From Flavobacterium omnivorum (lineage in GTDB: Bacteria; Bacteroidota; Bacteroidia; Flavobacteriales; Flavobacteriaceae), in contig NZ_FNDB01000003.1 in assembly GCF_900099915.1 (NCBI RefSeq), forward strand, positions 104,101-168,100: 64,000 nucleotides of DNA, in the 5' to 3' direction. Position numbers and translations under genes: made by a program. Of the stretch, positions 56,374 to 64,000 are shown in pieces. Under the pieces are notes generated by a model. That model searched no databases and was not told where the DNA came from. It worked only from the letters and a program-made list of their open reading frames with translations. Position 1 is the first letter of the stretch. Each line of letters opens with the position of its first letter.

Positions 56374-58263
56374 ATGTATTTCACCATGAATAAAATTATT
56401 TCTTTACCTTTCCAAAATAGGGATTTTCTAAAAAAAATAACCTTATTCCTTTTTTTTATGTCTGTAACGTTACATGCTCAAATCGACAAAGTAGAACCGC
56501 CTTTTTGGTATGCAGGAATGCAAAATCCAGAACTGCAGATACTTTTTTACGGCAAAGACATTTCTCAAAACCAAGTCACCGTTTCTAATGGGATAAAAAT
56601 AACCAACGTAAAAAGAACCGAGAATCCCAACTACATTTTTGTTACAATCGACACCAAAAAAGTTGTGGCCTCTGATTTCGTTTTTACCTTTAAAAGCAAA
56701 AACAAAGAAACGTTTACACATAAATATTCATTAAGAAAAAGAAGAGAAAACGCAGCCCAACGCAAAAGCTTTGATTCTTCGGATATGATGTATTTATTGA
56801 TGCCGGACCGCTTTGCCAATGGAAACAGAGATAACGACAGCGAAAATTCGACCCAAGAAAAATACAATAGAGAATTGCCGGGCGGAAGACACGGTGGCGA
56901 TATTGAAGGGATTATAAAAAACTTGGATTACATTTCGTCGTTGGGCGCAACAACCATTTGGAGCACCCCACTTTGTGAGGACAATGACGCTAAGTATTCT
57001 TATCACACCTACGGACAATCTGATGTGTATAAAATAGATCCACGTTATGGAACCAATGCTGATTATGTTCGATTGGCTTCCGAAATGCATAAAAGAGACC
57101 TGAAATTAGTAATGGATTATGTGACGAATCACTGGGGAATTGAACATTGGATGATGAAAGATTTACCAACAAAGGAGTGGATTAATCAATTTGACACTTA
57201 CACCCAAACCAATCATAAAAGAACAGTTATCCATGACACTAACGCTTCCGAAATTGATAAAAAAATCACTATAGATGGCTGGTTTGTTCCCACAATGCCT
57301 GATTTGAATTTAAAGAATCCTTTGACTTTAAAATACTTGATTCAAAATGCAATTTGGTGGATTGAATACGCTGATTTGGATGGTTTCAGAGTAGACACCT
57401 ATAATTATTCTGATCCAAAAGGAATTGCAAAATGGACCAAATCAGTGACGGATGAATACTCCAATTTTAATATTGTAGGAGAAGTTTGGATGCAAAGTCA
57501 AGCACAAATGGCGTATTGGCAAAAAGACAGTAAAATTGCTGCAATACAAAATTACAATTCGTATCTGCCCAGCGTTATGGATTTTACATTATATGAGGCA
57601 GCCACTAAAGTTTTCAATGAAGATGATGGCTCTTGGGACAAAGGAATGGTAAAACTCTATGACAATTTTACCAATGATTTTTTGTATCCAAACAGCAATA
57701 ACATGTTGATTTTTGTCGAAAATCACGACACCAATCGCATCAATCAAACTTATGGAAACGACATCCGAAAATATAAAATGGCAATGACTTTGATGGCTAC
57801 CGTTCGCGGTATTCCACAATTGTATTATGGAAGTGAAATAGGGATGGCCGGCGACAAAGACAAAGGGGATGCTGCAATTCGTCAAGATTTTCCTGGCGGT
57901 TGGGAAGGCGATGAAAACAATGCTTTTACGAAGGAAGGAAGAACTCCGGGACAAAATGAGTATTTTGATTTTACCGCTAAATTGTTTCAATGGAGAAAAA
58001 CAAAAGCGGCGATTCATTTTGGAAAAATGACCCATTACATTCCAGAGAATAATACCTATATATATTTTAGATACAATGCAAATGAAACGGTCATGGTTTT
58101 AATGAACAACAGCAACGAAACCAAAACGGTAAACACCCAACGTTTCAAAGAGAACATCAAAGACTTTAAAACTGGAAAAGATGTCATTTCTGAACTCACC
58201 TTTGATGTGACGAACGAAATAATAATCGAACCTAAATCTGTTTTGATTTTAGAGCTAAAGTAA
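56374..58263 (+). CDS. GH13 neopullulanase/cyclomaltodextrinase-like enzyme (SusA-type)
   Basis: 629-residue exported enzyme. The signal peptide comes after MNKIISLPF; an alternative ATG at 56386 fits equally well. A cyclomaltodextrinase N-terminal domain (about 40-130, with VEPPFWYAGMQNPELQILFYG) precedes the GH13 barrel. Catalytic residues (numbered from 56374) are Asp341 (GFRVDTYN), Glu370 (VGEVWMQ) and Asp452 (ENHDTNR). It resembles SusA of Bacteroides and probably acts in the periplasm on maltodextrins. Followed by a second GH13 gene after 113 bp. Confidence 0.9.
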   Translation: MYFTMNKIISLPFQNRDFLKKITLFLFFMSVTLHAQIDKVEPPFWYAGMQNPELQILFYGKDISQNQVTVSNGIKITNVKRTENPNYIFVTIDTKKVVASDFVFTFKSKNKETFTHKYSLRKRRENAAQRKSFDSSDMMYLLMPDRFANGNRDNDSENSTQEKYNRELPGGRHGGDIEGIIKNLDYISSLGATTIWSTPLCEDNDAKYSYHTYGQSDVYKIDPRYGTNADYVRLASEMHKRDLKLVMDYVTNHWGIEHWMMKDLPTKEWINQFDTYTQTNHKRTVIHDTNASEIDKKITIDGWFVPTMPDLNLKNPLTLKYLIQNAIWWIEYADLDGFRVDTYNYSDPKGIAKWTKSVTDEYSNFNIVGEVWMQSQAQMAYWQKDSKIAAIQNYNSYLPSVMDFTLYEAATKVFNEDDGSWDKGMVKLYDNFTNDFLYPNSNNMLIFVENHDTNRINQTYGNDIRKYKMAMTLMATVRGIPQLYYGSEIGMAGDKDKGDAAIRQDFPGGWEGDENNAFTKEGRTPGQNEYFDFTAKLFQWRKTKAAIHFGKMTHYIPENNTYIYFRYNANETVMVLMNNSNETKTVNTQRFKENIKDFKTGKDVISELTFDVTNEIIIEPKSVLILELK

Positions 58264-58376
58264 TTCCCACTCTAAATACAAGAATCCGGAGAACGCACTG
58301 AAAAGAATACCAGACCCGTTTCCTGCTGTTTGAAAAGAAGCTTCAGCAGAAAAATAACTATTCAATTTATAAAAAA

Positions 58377-60056
58377 ATGAAAAAAAAATCTTTACTATTA
58401 ATGCTATCCGTACTCGCGTTTTGTGTGAGTTGCTCCGGAACCAAAACTGTAGCGGAAAACAGCACACCAATAAAAAAGACACGAAAAGCCCCTTTTGTCT
58501 GGGAAGGCGCTAATGTCTACTTTCTTATGACAGACCGCTTTAATAATGGTGATCGTTCCAATGACATAACTTTAAACAGAACAAAAACTACAGGAAAACT
58601 CCGTGGTTATGAAGGAGGCGATATCAAGGGAATTACTAAAAAGATTGAAGACGGTTATTTTGACAAATTAGGAATCAATGCCATTTGGTTTACTCCTGTA
58701 GTAGAACAAATTCATGATGCCGTAGATGAAGGAACTGGTTTGAGTTACGGCTATCATGGTTATTGGGCCAAAGATTGGACGGCATTAGATCCCAATTTTG
58801 GAACTAAAAAAGAGTTAGCCGAATTAGTAAAAAAAGCACATGCGCGAGGAATCAGAATTATCCTTGATGGTGTAATTAATCACACCGGTCCGGTAACGGA
58901 AATGGATGCTGTTTGGCCCAATTACTGGGTTCGCACCAATCCGGTTTGCGATTATACAAACTATCAAAATACAACAGCCTGCACTTTGGTGGCCAATCTT
59001 CCAGACATCAGAACTGAAAGTACCCAAAATGTAGACTTACCTCCTTTTCTTGTCGAAAAATGGAAAAAAGAAGGTCGATACGAACAAGAAATGAAAGAGC
59101 TAGACGCTTTTTTTATTCGAACAGGCTATCCTAAAACTCCAAAATATTACATCATAAAATGGCTGACAGACTACGTCGCTGATTATGGGATAGACGGCTA
59201 CAGAGGAGATACCGTCAAACATACAGACGAAACCGTCTGGGCAGATTTCAAAACTCAATGTGACTATTCATTTGACACTTGGAAGAAAAAAAACCCTGCA
59301 AAAGTACTAGATAACAACTCCTTTTACACCATTGCCGAAGTCTATAATTATGGTATCAGCGGCGGACAATATTTTGATTTTGGAGACAAAAAAATAAACT
59401 ATTTTAAAAATGGTTTCAACAACATGATCAATTTTGAGTTCAAATGGGATGCCCAAAAAGACTATGAATTCATATTCTCAAAATACTCAGACAAGCTCAA
59501 CACCGATTTAAAAGGATACAGTGTTTTAAACTATTTGTCCTCACATGATGACGGCGCTCCTTTTGATGCAAAACGCACCAAAAGCATCGAAGCCGGTACA
59601 AAATTATTGTTGAGCCCAGGACTTTCTCAAGTATATTATGGCGATGAGAGTGCGCGTCCCTTAGTCATTGAAGGTACAAACGGTGATGCTACCTTGCGTT
59701 CCTTTATGAATTGGGAAGACATAAAATCTAATCCGGAAACTAAAAAAACACTGACACATTGGAGAAAATTAGGAAAATTCAGAAAGAACCATCCTGCTGT
59801 GGGAGCTGGAATTCACACCATGATTTCGGACACGCCCTACACTTTTTCAAGAACATACACTAAAGGAACTTTTACGGACAAAGTAGTGGTTGGTCTGGAT
59901 CTGTCTACTGGTAAAAAAGAACTTATTGTAGCCACTGTTTTTAAAGATGGATCTAAAGTAAGAGATGCCTATTCCGGAAAAGAAGCTAAAGTTTCAAATG
60001 GGAAAGTAAAAATTCGAACCGACTTTGATATTGTATTACTGGAATTGAAAAAATAG
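58377..60056 (+). CDS. GH13 alpha-amylase lipoprotein (SusG-like role)
   Basis: 559-residue lipoprotein (lipobox FCVSC, Cys19 or Cys16) with a GH13 barrel. Catalytic residues: Asp278 (GYRGDTVKH), Glu321 (IAEVYN) and Asp391 (SSHDDG). DRFNNGDRSND is the usual Ca2+-binding start. A surface or periplasmic alpha-amylase that shortens starch or maltodextrins; surface exposure (SusG-like) is likely but not shown by sequence. A terminator follows at 60138. Confidence 0.9.
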   Translation: MKKKSLLLMLSVLAFCVSCSGTKTVAENSTPIKKTRKAPFVWEGANVYFLMTDRFNNGDRSNDITLNRTKTTGKLRGYEGGDIKGITKKIEDGYFDKLGINAIWFTPVVEQIHDAVDEGTGLSYGYHGYWAKDWTALDPNFGTKKELAELVKKAHARGIRIILDGVINHTGPVTEMDAVWPNYWVRTNPVCDYTNYQNTTACTLVANLPDIRTESTQNVDLPPFLVEKWKKEGRYEQEMKELDAFFIRTGYPKTPKYYIIKWLTDYVADYGIDGYRGDTVKHTDETVWADFKTQCDYSFDTWKKKNPAKVLDNNSFYTIAEVYNYGISGGQYFDFGDKKINYFKNGFNNMINFEFKWDAQKDYEFIFSKYSDKLNTDLKGYSVLNYLSSHDDGAPFDAKRTKSIEAGTKLLLSPGLSQVYYGDESARPLVIEGTNGDATLRSFMNWEDIKSNPETKKTLTHWRKLGKFRKNHPAVGAGIHTMISDTPYTFSRTYTKGTFTDKVVVGLDLSTGKKELIVATVFKDGSKVRDAYSGKEAKVSNGKVKIRTDFDIVLLELKK

Positions 60057-60137
60057 TTTTAAGAAAAACTTAGTAGTATATTAAAGAACTTCAAAAATTT
60101 AATTTAAGACTTTACTAGAAGTATATTTACAACCAAT

Positions 60138-60168
60138 AGGCACAGTTTCAAAACGATCTGTGCCTTTT
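60138..60168 (+). terminator. Intrinsic terminator after the GH13 lipoprotein gene
   Basis: Stem AGGCACAG/CTGTGCCT (60138-60145 and 60158-60165) followed by a TTTTATT tail. It closes the starch locus. Confidence 0.75.
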
Positions 60169-60261
60169 ATTGTAAGATAGATTTTATTAGAAGAAATAAT
60201 ATCTTCCATTTGTAACCTTTTGTAAAAAATATCGTCTACTTTAGACAATCAAATCATAACT

Positions 60262-60819
60262 ATGAATTTTTTAGAAAATTACGAACCATTACTCAAGGCT
60301 TTCTGGTACATTGCTTTACCAGTAAGCTTATTCTTTGGACTCCAAACCGTTATGACCTTTATTGGTTTAAGCGACGGTGAAACCGATATTGATTCTGATG
60401 CTATCGACGGAGAATTACCTTTTGAAATTTTTACTTTACGTAACTTAATCAACTTTTTGTTAGGATTTAGTTGGACCGGAATTTCATTTTATAACAGTAT
60501 CCAAAACAAAACAATTTTAATTATTATTTCTGTTTTAGTAGGATTGTTTTTTGTTGCTATATTCTTTTTCGTAATTAAACAGATTTTAAAATTGTCCGAG
60601 AACAATAGCTTTAAAATAGAATACGCACTTCATAAAACTGCACAAGTATACCTAACCATCCCTGAATCGAAATCCGGCAAAGGAAAAATACTTATTAGTA
60701 TAAATGGAACTTTTCATGAATTAGATGCCATGACTTTTTCACCTGAAAAAATTCCTTCAAACAGTTCGGTAAAAGTCGTGGCTATCGAAAACAACTTATT
60801 AATTGTAGAAAAAAATTAA
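60262..60819 (+). CDS. NfeD/YuaF-like membrane protein with C-terminal OB-fold
   Basis: 185-residue protein with three membrane helices (about 13-33, 63-80 and 85-108) and a soluble C-terminal OB-fold-type domain (about 120-185). This is the partner type that accompanies flotillins in bacteria, organising membrane microdomains. It lies 13 bp before the flotillin gene. Identity of the domain is by weak pattern and strong context. Confidence 0.85.
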   Translation: MNFLENYEPLLKAFWYIALPVSLFFGLQTVMTFIGLSDGETDIDSDAIDGELPFEIFTLRNLINFLLGFSWTGISFYNSIQNKTILIIISVLVGLFFVAIFFFVIKQILKLSENNSFKIEYALHKTAQVYLTIPESKSGKGKILISINGTFHELDAMTFSPEKIPSNSSVKVVAIENNLLIVEKN

Positions 60820-60832
60820 ATTAAACTAAACC

Positions 60833-62347
60833 ATGACTGAAATTATCATTATTGTTGTTGCCGTATTTGTTGTTTTTGTAACCTTCTTAACCCTTATTTC
60901 TCGATACAAGAGATGCCCCTCAGATAAAATTCTAGTTATATATGGCCGCACAGGTGGTACCTCTGCAAAATGTGTGCATGGTGGTGGTGCTTTTATTTGG
61001 CCTGTTGTTCAAGATTTTCAATACCTAGATTTAAAGCCCCTTTCTATTGATGCTAATTTGACAAATGCTTTATCGCGTCAAAATATTCGTGTTGATGTTC
61101 CCTGCCGATTTACTATCGCCATTTCAACCGAGGCAGAAAGTATGAATACCGCTGCTGAACGTCTATTAGGTTTACTACCGGAGCAAATTCAAGAGTTAGC
61201 TAAGGACATTTTGTTTGGTCAACTACGCTTAGTTATTGCCACTATGACAATTGAAGAAATTAATTCTGACAGAGATAAATTCTTGGCAAACATTTCGAAA
61301 AACGTTGATTCTGAATTAAAGAAAATTGGTTTAAAATTAATTAACGTTAACGTAACAGATATCAAAGATGAATCTGGATATATTGAAGCTTTAGGAAAAG
61401 AAGCTGCTGCAAAAGCAATCAATGAAGCAAAAATTTCAGTTGCTGAACAAGAAAGAATTGGAGAAACAGGAAAGGCATTGGCTGATCGAGAAAAAGACGT
61501 TCAAATTGCTGAAACTCATAGAGATCGTGATGTGAAAATTGCAATAACTAATAAAGACAGAGAAGTTAGTATTGCTGCTGCTTTTAAAGACGAAAGTATT
61601 GGTAAAGCAGAAGCACAAAGAGATACCCGCGTAAAAACATCTGAAGCCAATGCAGTTGCAATTCAAGGAGAAAATGAAGCGCGAATTGCTATTGCACAGT
61701 CAGAAGCAGCGCGACGAGAGCGCGAAGCGGAAGCGTTGCGAACTGCTTTAGCATCTGAAAAAGTACAAAGTGCAAGAGCATTAGAAGAGTCTTATGTTGC
61801 CGAACAAAAAGCAGAAGAAGCTCGTGCAGAAAGAGAACGATCTACACAAAATGCAAATGTGGTTATTCCTGCGCAAATTGCTAAACAAAAAGCAATTATA
61901 GATGCACAGGCGGAAGCGGAAAAAACAAGAGAATTAGCAAAAGGGGAAGCAGACGCCATCTTTGCAAAAATGGAAGCCGAGGCGAAGGGTTTATACGAAA
62001 TCCTAACTAAACAGGCCGAAGGGTACCGTGCAGTAGTTAGTGCAGCAGGTGGCGACCCAACAAAAGCCTTCCAATTATTATTAATTGAAAAGTTGCCCGA
62101 ATTAGTAAAAACCCAAGTTGAAGCAGTTAAAAATATCAAAATTGATAAAATTACTGTTTGGGATTCTGGTAATACAGGAGACAACGGGGCTGGATCCACT
62201 GCCAACTTTGTCGCCGGAATGATGAAAACCGTACCTCCCTTAAACGATTTGTTCAATATGGCGGGACTTAACTTACCTACTTACTTAAAAGGAGAAGATA
62301 AAAGTGAAGAAATAAAAACTACTACACCTGTTGATGACTTAAAGTAA
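60833..62347 (+). CDS. Flotillin (SPFH/band-7) membrane-microdomain protein
   Basis: 504-residue flotillin. A hydrophobic N-terminal segment (about 3-20) is followed by the SPFH domain (about 30-200) with GGAFIWPVVQDFQYLDL and the EIN-SDRDKFL and NVTDIKDESGY stretches, then a long Ala/Glu-rich coiled coil (about 200-400) and the flotillin C-terminal domain. It oligomerises on the inner membrane and supports lateral organisation of proteins. Coupled with the NfeD-like gene upstream; a perfect hairpin ends the transcript. Confidence 0.93.
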   Translation: MTEIIIIVVAVFVVFVTFLTLISRYKRCPSDKILVIYGRTGGTSAKCVHGGGAFIWPVVQDFQYLDLKPLSIDANLTNALSRQNIRVDVPCRFTIAISTEAESMNTAAERLLGLLPEQIQELAKDILFGQLRLVIATMTIEEINSDRDKFLANISKNVDSELKKIGLKLINVNVTDIKDESGYIEALGKEAAAKAINEAKISVAEQERIGETGKALADREKDVQIAETHRDRDVKIAITNKDREVSIAAAFKDESIGKAEAQRDTRVKTSEANAVAIQGENEARIAIAQSEAARREREAEALRTALASEKVQSARALEESYVAEQKAEEARAERERSTQNANVVIPAQIAKQKAIIDAQAEAEKTRELAKGEADAIFAKMEAEAKGLYEILTKQAEGYRAVVSAAGGDPTKAFQLLLIEKLPELVKTQVEAVKNIKIDKITVWDSGNTGDNGAGSTANFVAGMMKTVPPLNDLFNMAGLNLPTYLKGEDKSEEIKTTTPVDDLK

Positions 62348-62427
62348 TTTTTTAATGCAAACCACCAATGAATCCATTTATGGTTTTGCGTTTTCAAAAC
62401 TAAAAAGTTAGCTACTGAATCCATTTA

Positions 62428-62460
62428 CAAAAGCACAAACCAATTAAGTTTGTGCTTTTG
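62428..62460. terminator. Intrinsic terminator of the flotillin operon
   Basis: Perfect 13-bp stem (62428-62440 and 62448-62460) with a 7-nt loop; stem ends in T-run TTTTG. Its right arm overlaps the -33 element of the next promoter. Confidence 0.85.
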
Positions 62461-62477
62461 TATTTATACTACCTTTG
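62449..62477 (+). promoter_or_regulatory. Promoter for the GDPD gene
   Basis: TTTG at 62449-62452 and TACCTTTG at 62470-62477 with 17-bp spacing match the Bacteroidetes promoter well. The -33 element sits inside the terminator stem, so the upstream transcript and this promoter share bases. Confidence 0.65.
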
Positions 62478-62492
62478 TGAAAAATTACTTCC

Positions 62493-63200
62493 ATGCTCAA
62501 AATTGGACATCGTGGCGCAAGAGGATATGAACCAGAGAATACTTTGGCTTCATTCCAAAAAGCTTTGAATATGCAAGTGGATGGCATTGAACTGGACGTT
62601 CATTTAAGTGCTGACGGCGAAATAATCGTTATTCACGACGAAACTATTGACCGAACGACCAATGGAAAAGGTTTTGTAAATGCATTATCTTTGCGCAAAT
62701 TGAAGGCTTTTCGAATAGATGGAAAATACGACCCGAGGCATTTAGCCGAACTGGCGCAGCAAATCCCAACGCTGAAGGAGGTTTTTGATTTGGTAAACCA
62801 AGATTGTTTTATAAATATTGAACTAAAAAGCTATGAAGTAACGGACAAAGTAGTCGCACTTATTGAAAAGTATGTTACCAAAAAAGGCTGGAAATACGAC
62901 CAATTTTTAGTTTCGAGTTTTGATTGGAATGCGTTACAACAAGTGGCGTTTTTAAATGATAAAATCCCTATTGGCGTTTTAACAGAAACCGATTTAAACT
63001 TGGCTTTGGCTTTCGCCAAATTCATTCAGGCCAAATCAATTCATCCGCATTTTCATCTATTAACCAAAGCAAATACGGCACAAATCCAAGTAAAAGGATT
63101 CGATGTTTTCCCTTGGACAATTAATGAATTAGAAGACATTCAAAAAATAAAAACCTTCAACGTAAACGGAATCATCACCGATTTCCCCAATAGAATATGA
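62493..63200 (+). CDS. Glycerophosphodiester phosphodiesterase
   Basis: 235-residue GDPD-family TIM-barrel enzyme that splits glycerophosphodiesters from phospholipid turnover. The signature GHRGARGYEPENTLASF (catalytic His/Arg/Glu) opens the protein, followed by ELDVHLSADGEIIVIHD with metal ligands and catalytic His. No signal peptide is visible, so it is likely cytoplasmic. It has its own promoter immediately downstream of the flotillin terminator. Confidence 0.93.
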   Translation: MLKIGHRGARGYEPENTLASFQKALNMQVDGIELDVHLSADGEIIVIHDETIDRTTNGKGFVNALSLRKLKAFRIDGKYDPRHLAELAQQIPTLKEVFDLVNQDCFINIELKSYEVTDKVVALIEKYVTKKGWKYDQFLVSSFDWNALQQVAFLNDKIPIGVLTETDLNLALAFAKFIQAKSIHPHFHLLTKANTAQIQVKGFDVFPWTINELEDIQKIKTFNVNGIITDFPNRI

Positions 63201-63250
63201 ATCAAAATATTTTAGTTTAATATTGTATCCTCAACAAAATATTTTTTTTA

Positions 63251-63278
63251 AACCATTTAGTGATTTAAGTCAATTAAG
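63251..63278 (+). repeat. Isolated half of the 100-bp repeat palindrome, upstream of the GxxExxY gene
   Basis: 28 bp, 24 of which match the corresponding right arm of the downstream tandem unit (for example 63761-63788 in the first copy, and the later copies). It starts with AACCATTTAGTG. Thus the GxxExxY gene carries related repeat sequence on both sides. Confidence 0.6.
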
Positions 63279-63301
63279 TAACGAGGTAAATAATTCAGTT
63301 T

Positions 63302-63709
63302 ATGACAAAAAAAGAGATAACACAATTATCCTATGAAATTATTGGTTACGCAATAAAAGTTCATAAAAAACTAGGGCCCGGTCTATTAGAAAAAATTTAT
63401 GAAGAATGCTTGAAATATGAGTTAGAAAAAAATGGGTACAATGTGAAGCAACAATTTAATGTCGCAATAGATTACTATGATTTAGAACTTACCAATCCAT
63501 TACGATTAGATTTATTAGTAAATGATTGTATAATTGTTGAGTTGAAAACGGTTGAAAAATTTCACCCAATTGATGAAGCTAAACTACTAACTTACATGAA
63601 ACTATTAAGTATTCCACAAGGGCTACTCATCAATTTTAATACTCTCAATATAACAAAATCATGCAAACCTTTAATTAACGAATATTTTTCTCGGCTTGCT
63701 GATGATTAA
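63302..63709 (+). CDS. GxxExxY-family protein
   Basis: 135-residue protein of the GxxExxY family: the tag residues are Gly, Glu and Tyr in GLLEKIYEECL (about 28-38). A conserved core follows with RLDLLVNDCIIVELKTVEKF and ending with NFNT. The pattern DxLVND...ELKT recalls PD-(D/E)xK-type nuclease cores, but enzymatic function is not known. It is free-standing, has no obvious partner and abuts a 100-bp tandem repeat at its stop codon. Family members are numerous in flavobacteria, sometimes next to repeats. The protein family is firm; the function is not. Confidence 0.88.
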   Translation: MTKKEITQLSYEIIGYAIKVHKKLGPGLLEKIYEECLKYELEKNGYNVKQQFNVAIDYYDLELTNPLRLDLLVNDCIIVELKTVEKFHPIDEAKLLTYMKLLSIPQGLLINFNTLNITKSCKPLINEYFSRLADD

Positions 63710-64000
63710 ACTTAAAAATCTTAACTCACTTAATGGTTAAAAAATGAATCAAAGTTCTCAACCATTAAGTGAATTAACGCTATTAAGAGCAAAAGTAAAC
63801 TTATGAATAAACTTAAAATCTTAACTCACTTAATGGTTAAAAAATGAATCAAAGTTCTCAATAATTAAGTGAAATAAGGCTATTAAGAGCAAACGTAAAC
63901 TTATGAATAAACTTAAAATCTTAACTCTCTTAATGGTTGAAAAATAAATCAAAGTTCTCAACCATTAAGTGAATTAAGGCTATTAAGAGCAAACGTAAAC
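63701..64000 (+). repeat. 100-bp tandem repeat, three copies, continuing past the window end
   Basis: Copies at 63701-63800, 63801-63900 and 63901-64000 with exact 100-bp period. Over the last 80 bp of the unit, copies 2 and 3 each differ from copy 1 at only 5 positions (about 94% identity); the first 20 bp of copy 1 is diverged and includes the GxxExxY stop codon. Each unit contains an 18-bp inverted repeat around a 22-nt loop (63721-63738 and 63761-63778 in copy 1, with one mismatch). Copies 2 and 3 have no compensating changes in the arms. No unique spacers are present, so it is not a CRISPR array. Confidence 0.9.

Noticed and set aside
63701..64000. Possible CRISPR array at the window end
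   Set aside because: The repeat unit is 100 bp with the whole unit repeated; there are no unique spacers of 25-50 bp between short identical repeats and no cas gene nearby.

Overview
The window is chromosomal DNA of a Bacteroidota bacterium, almost certainly a Flavobacterium or close relative. The evidence is AT-rich sequence, Bacteroidetes-type promoters (TTTG then TAnnTTTG), few Shine-Dalgarno sites, a SusC/SusD pair, a type IX secretion (T9SS) C-terminal sorting domain, a mevalonate-type HMG-CoA reductase and many strongly matching flavobacterial protein families. Apart from small repeats it looks like ordinary core and niche-adaptation gene content; no phage, plasmid or complete transposon is visible.

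Layout. 1-6007: end of purH, then the rod-shape operon mreB-mreC-mreD-PBP2-rodA. 6397-11586: tail-specific protease (minus strand), then surE, a small membrane protein, lpxB and an NlpC/P60 lipoprotein. 11681-13717: comEC-like gene without metallo-hydrolase motifs. 13723-19761 (minus): a peptide-use operon, DPP-IV-like peptidase, two POT transporters and a thioredoxin-like protein. 19935-22244: HMG-CoA reductase and a GYDIA-type GHMP kinase. 22369-28614 (minus): coaX, an outer-membrane barrel, lptC, a small membrane protein, a CNNM/HlyC-type protein and a PpiD-like chaperone. 28743: tRNA-Phe. 29016-29555: SYLF-domain protein.

30150-41084 (plus) is a coherent small-organic-acid module: a zinc-ribbon/HTH protein resembling an IS1 InsA N-terminus, an outer-membrane porin-like protein, an MHS-family symporter with an unusual periplasmic insert, two small membrane proteins, a sodium-solute-symporter/STAC/histidine-kinase fusion, a lone receiver domain and two acyl-CoA synthetases (PrpE-type and Acs). 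It resembles the CbrA/CrbS-type control of acetate use, but the response regulator has no DNA-binding domain.

41492-60056 is a starch/maltodextrin utilisation locus. A minus-strand operon (SusC, SusD, SusE/F-like, T9SS-sorted amylase) diverges from a LacI-type regulator, a maltose-type MFS symporter, beta-phosphoglucomutase and a GH65 maltose phosphorylase, followed by two further GH13 enzymes. Expected flow: surface amylase and SusCDE capture starch, periplasmic GH13 enzymes cut oligosaccharides, MFS imports maltose, GH65 phosphorolysis yields beta-glucose-1-phosphate and PgmB makes glucose-6-phosphate. A near-perfect 186-bp inverted repeat (10 mismatches, no gaps) brackets the core 14.7 kb of this locus.

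60262-63200: NfeD-like protein with flotillin, then a glycerophosphodiester phosphodiesterase. 63302-64000: a GxxExxY protein followed by an exact-period 100-bp tandem repeat that begins at its stop codon; half of the repeat's palindrome also lies just upstream of the gene. The most unusual signals are this repeat-flanked GxxExxY unit, the inverted repeats around the starch locus and the organic-acid sensing module.
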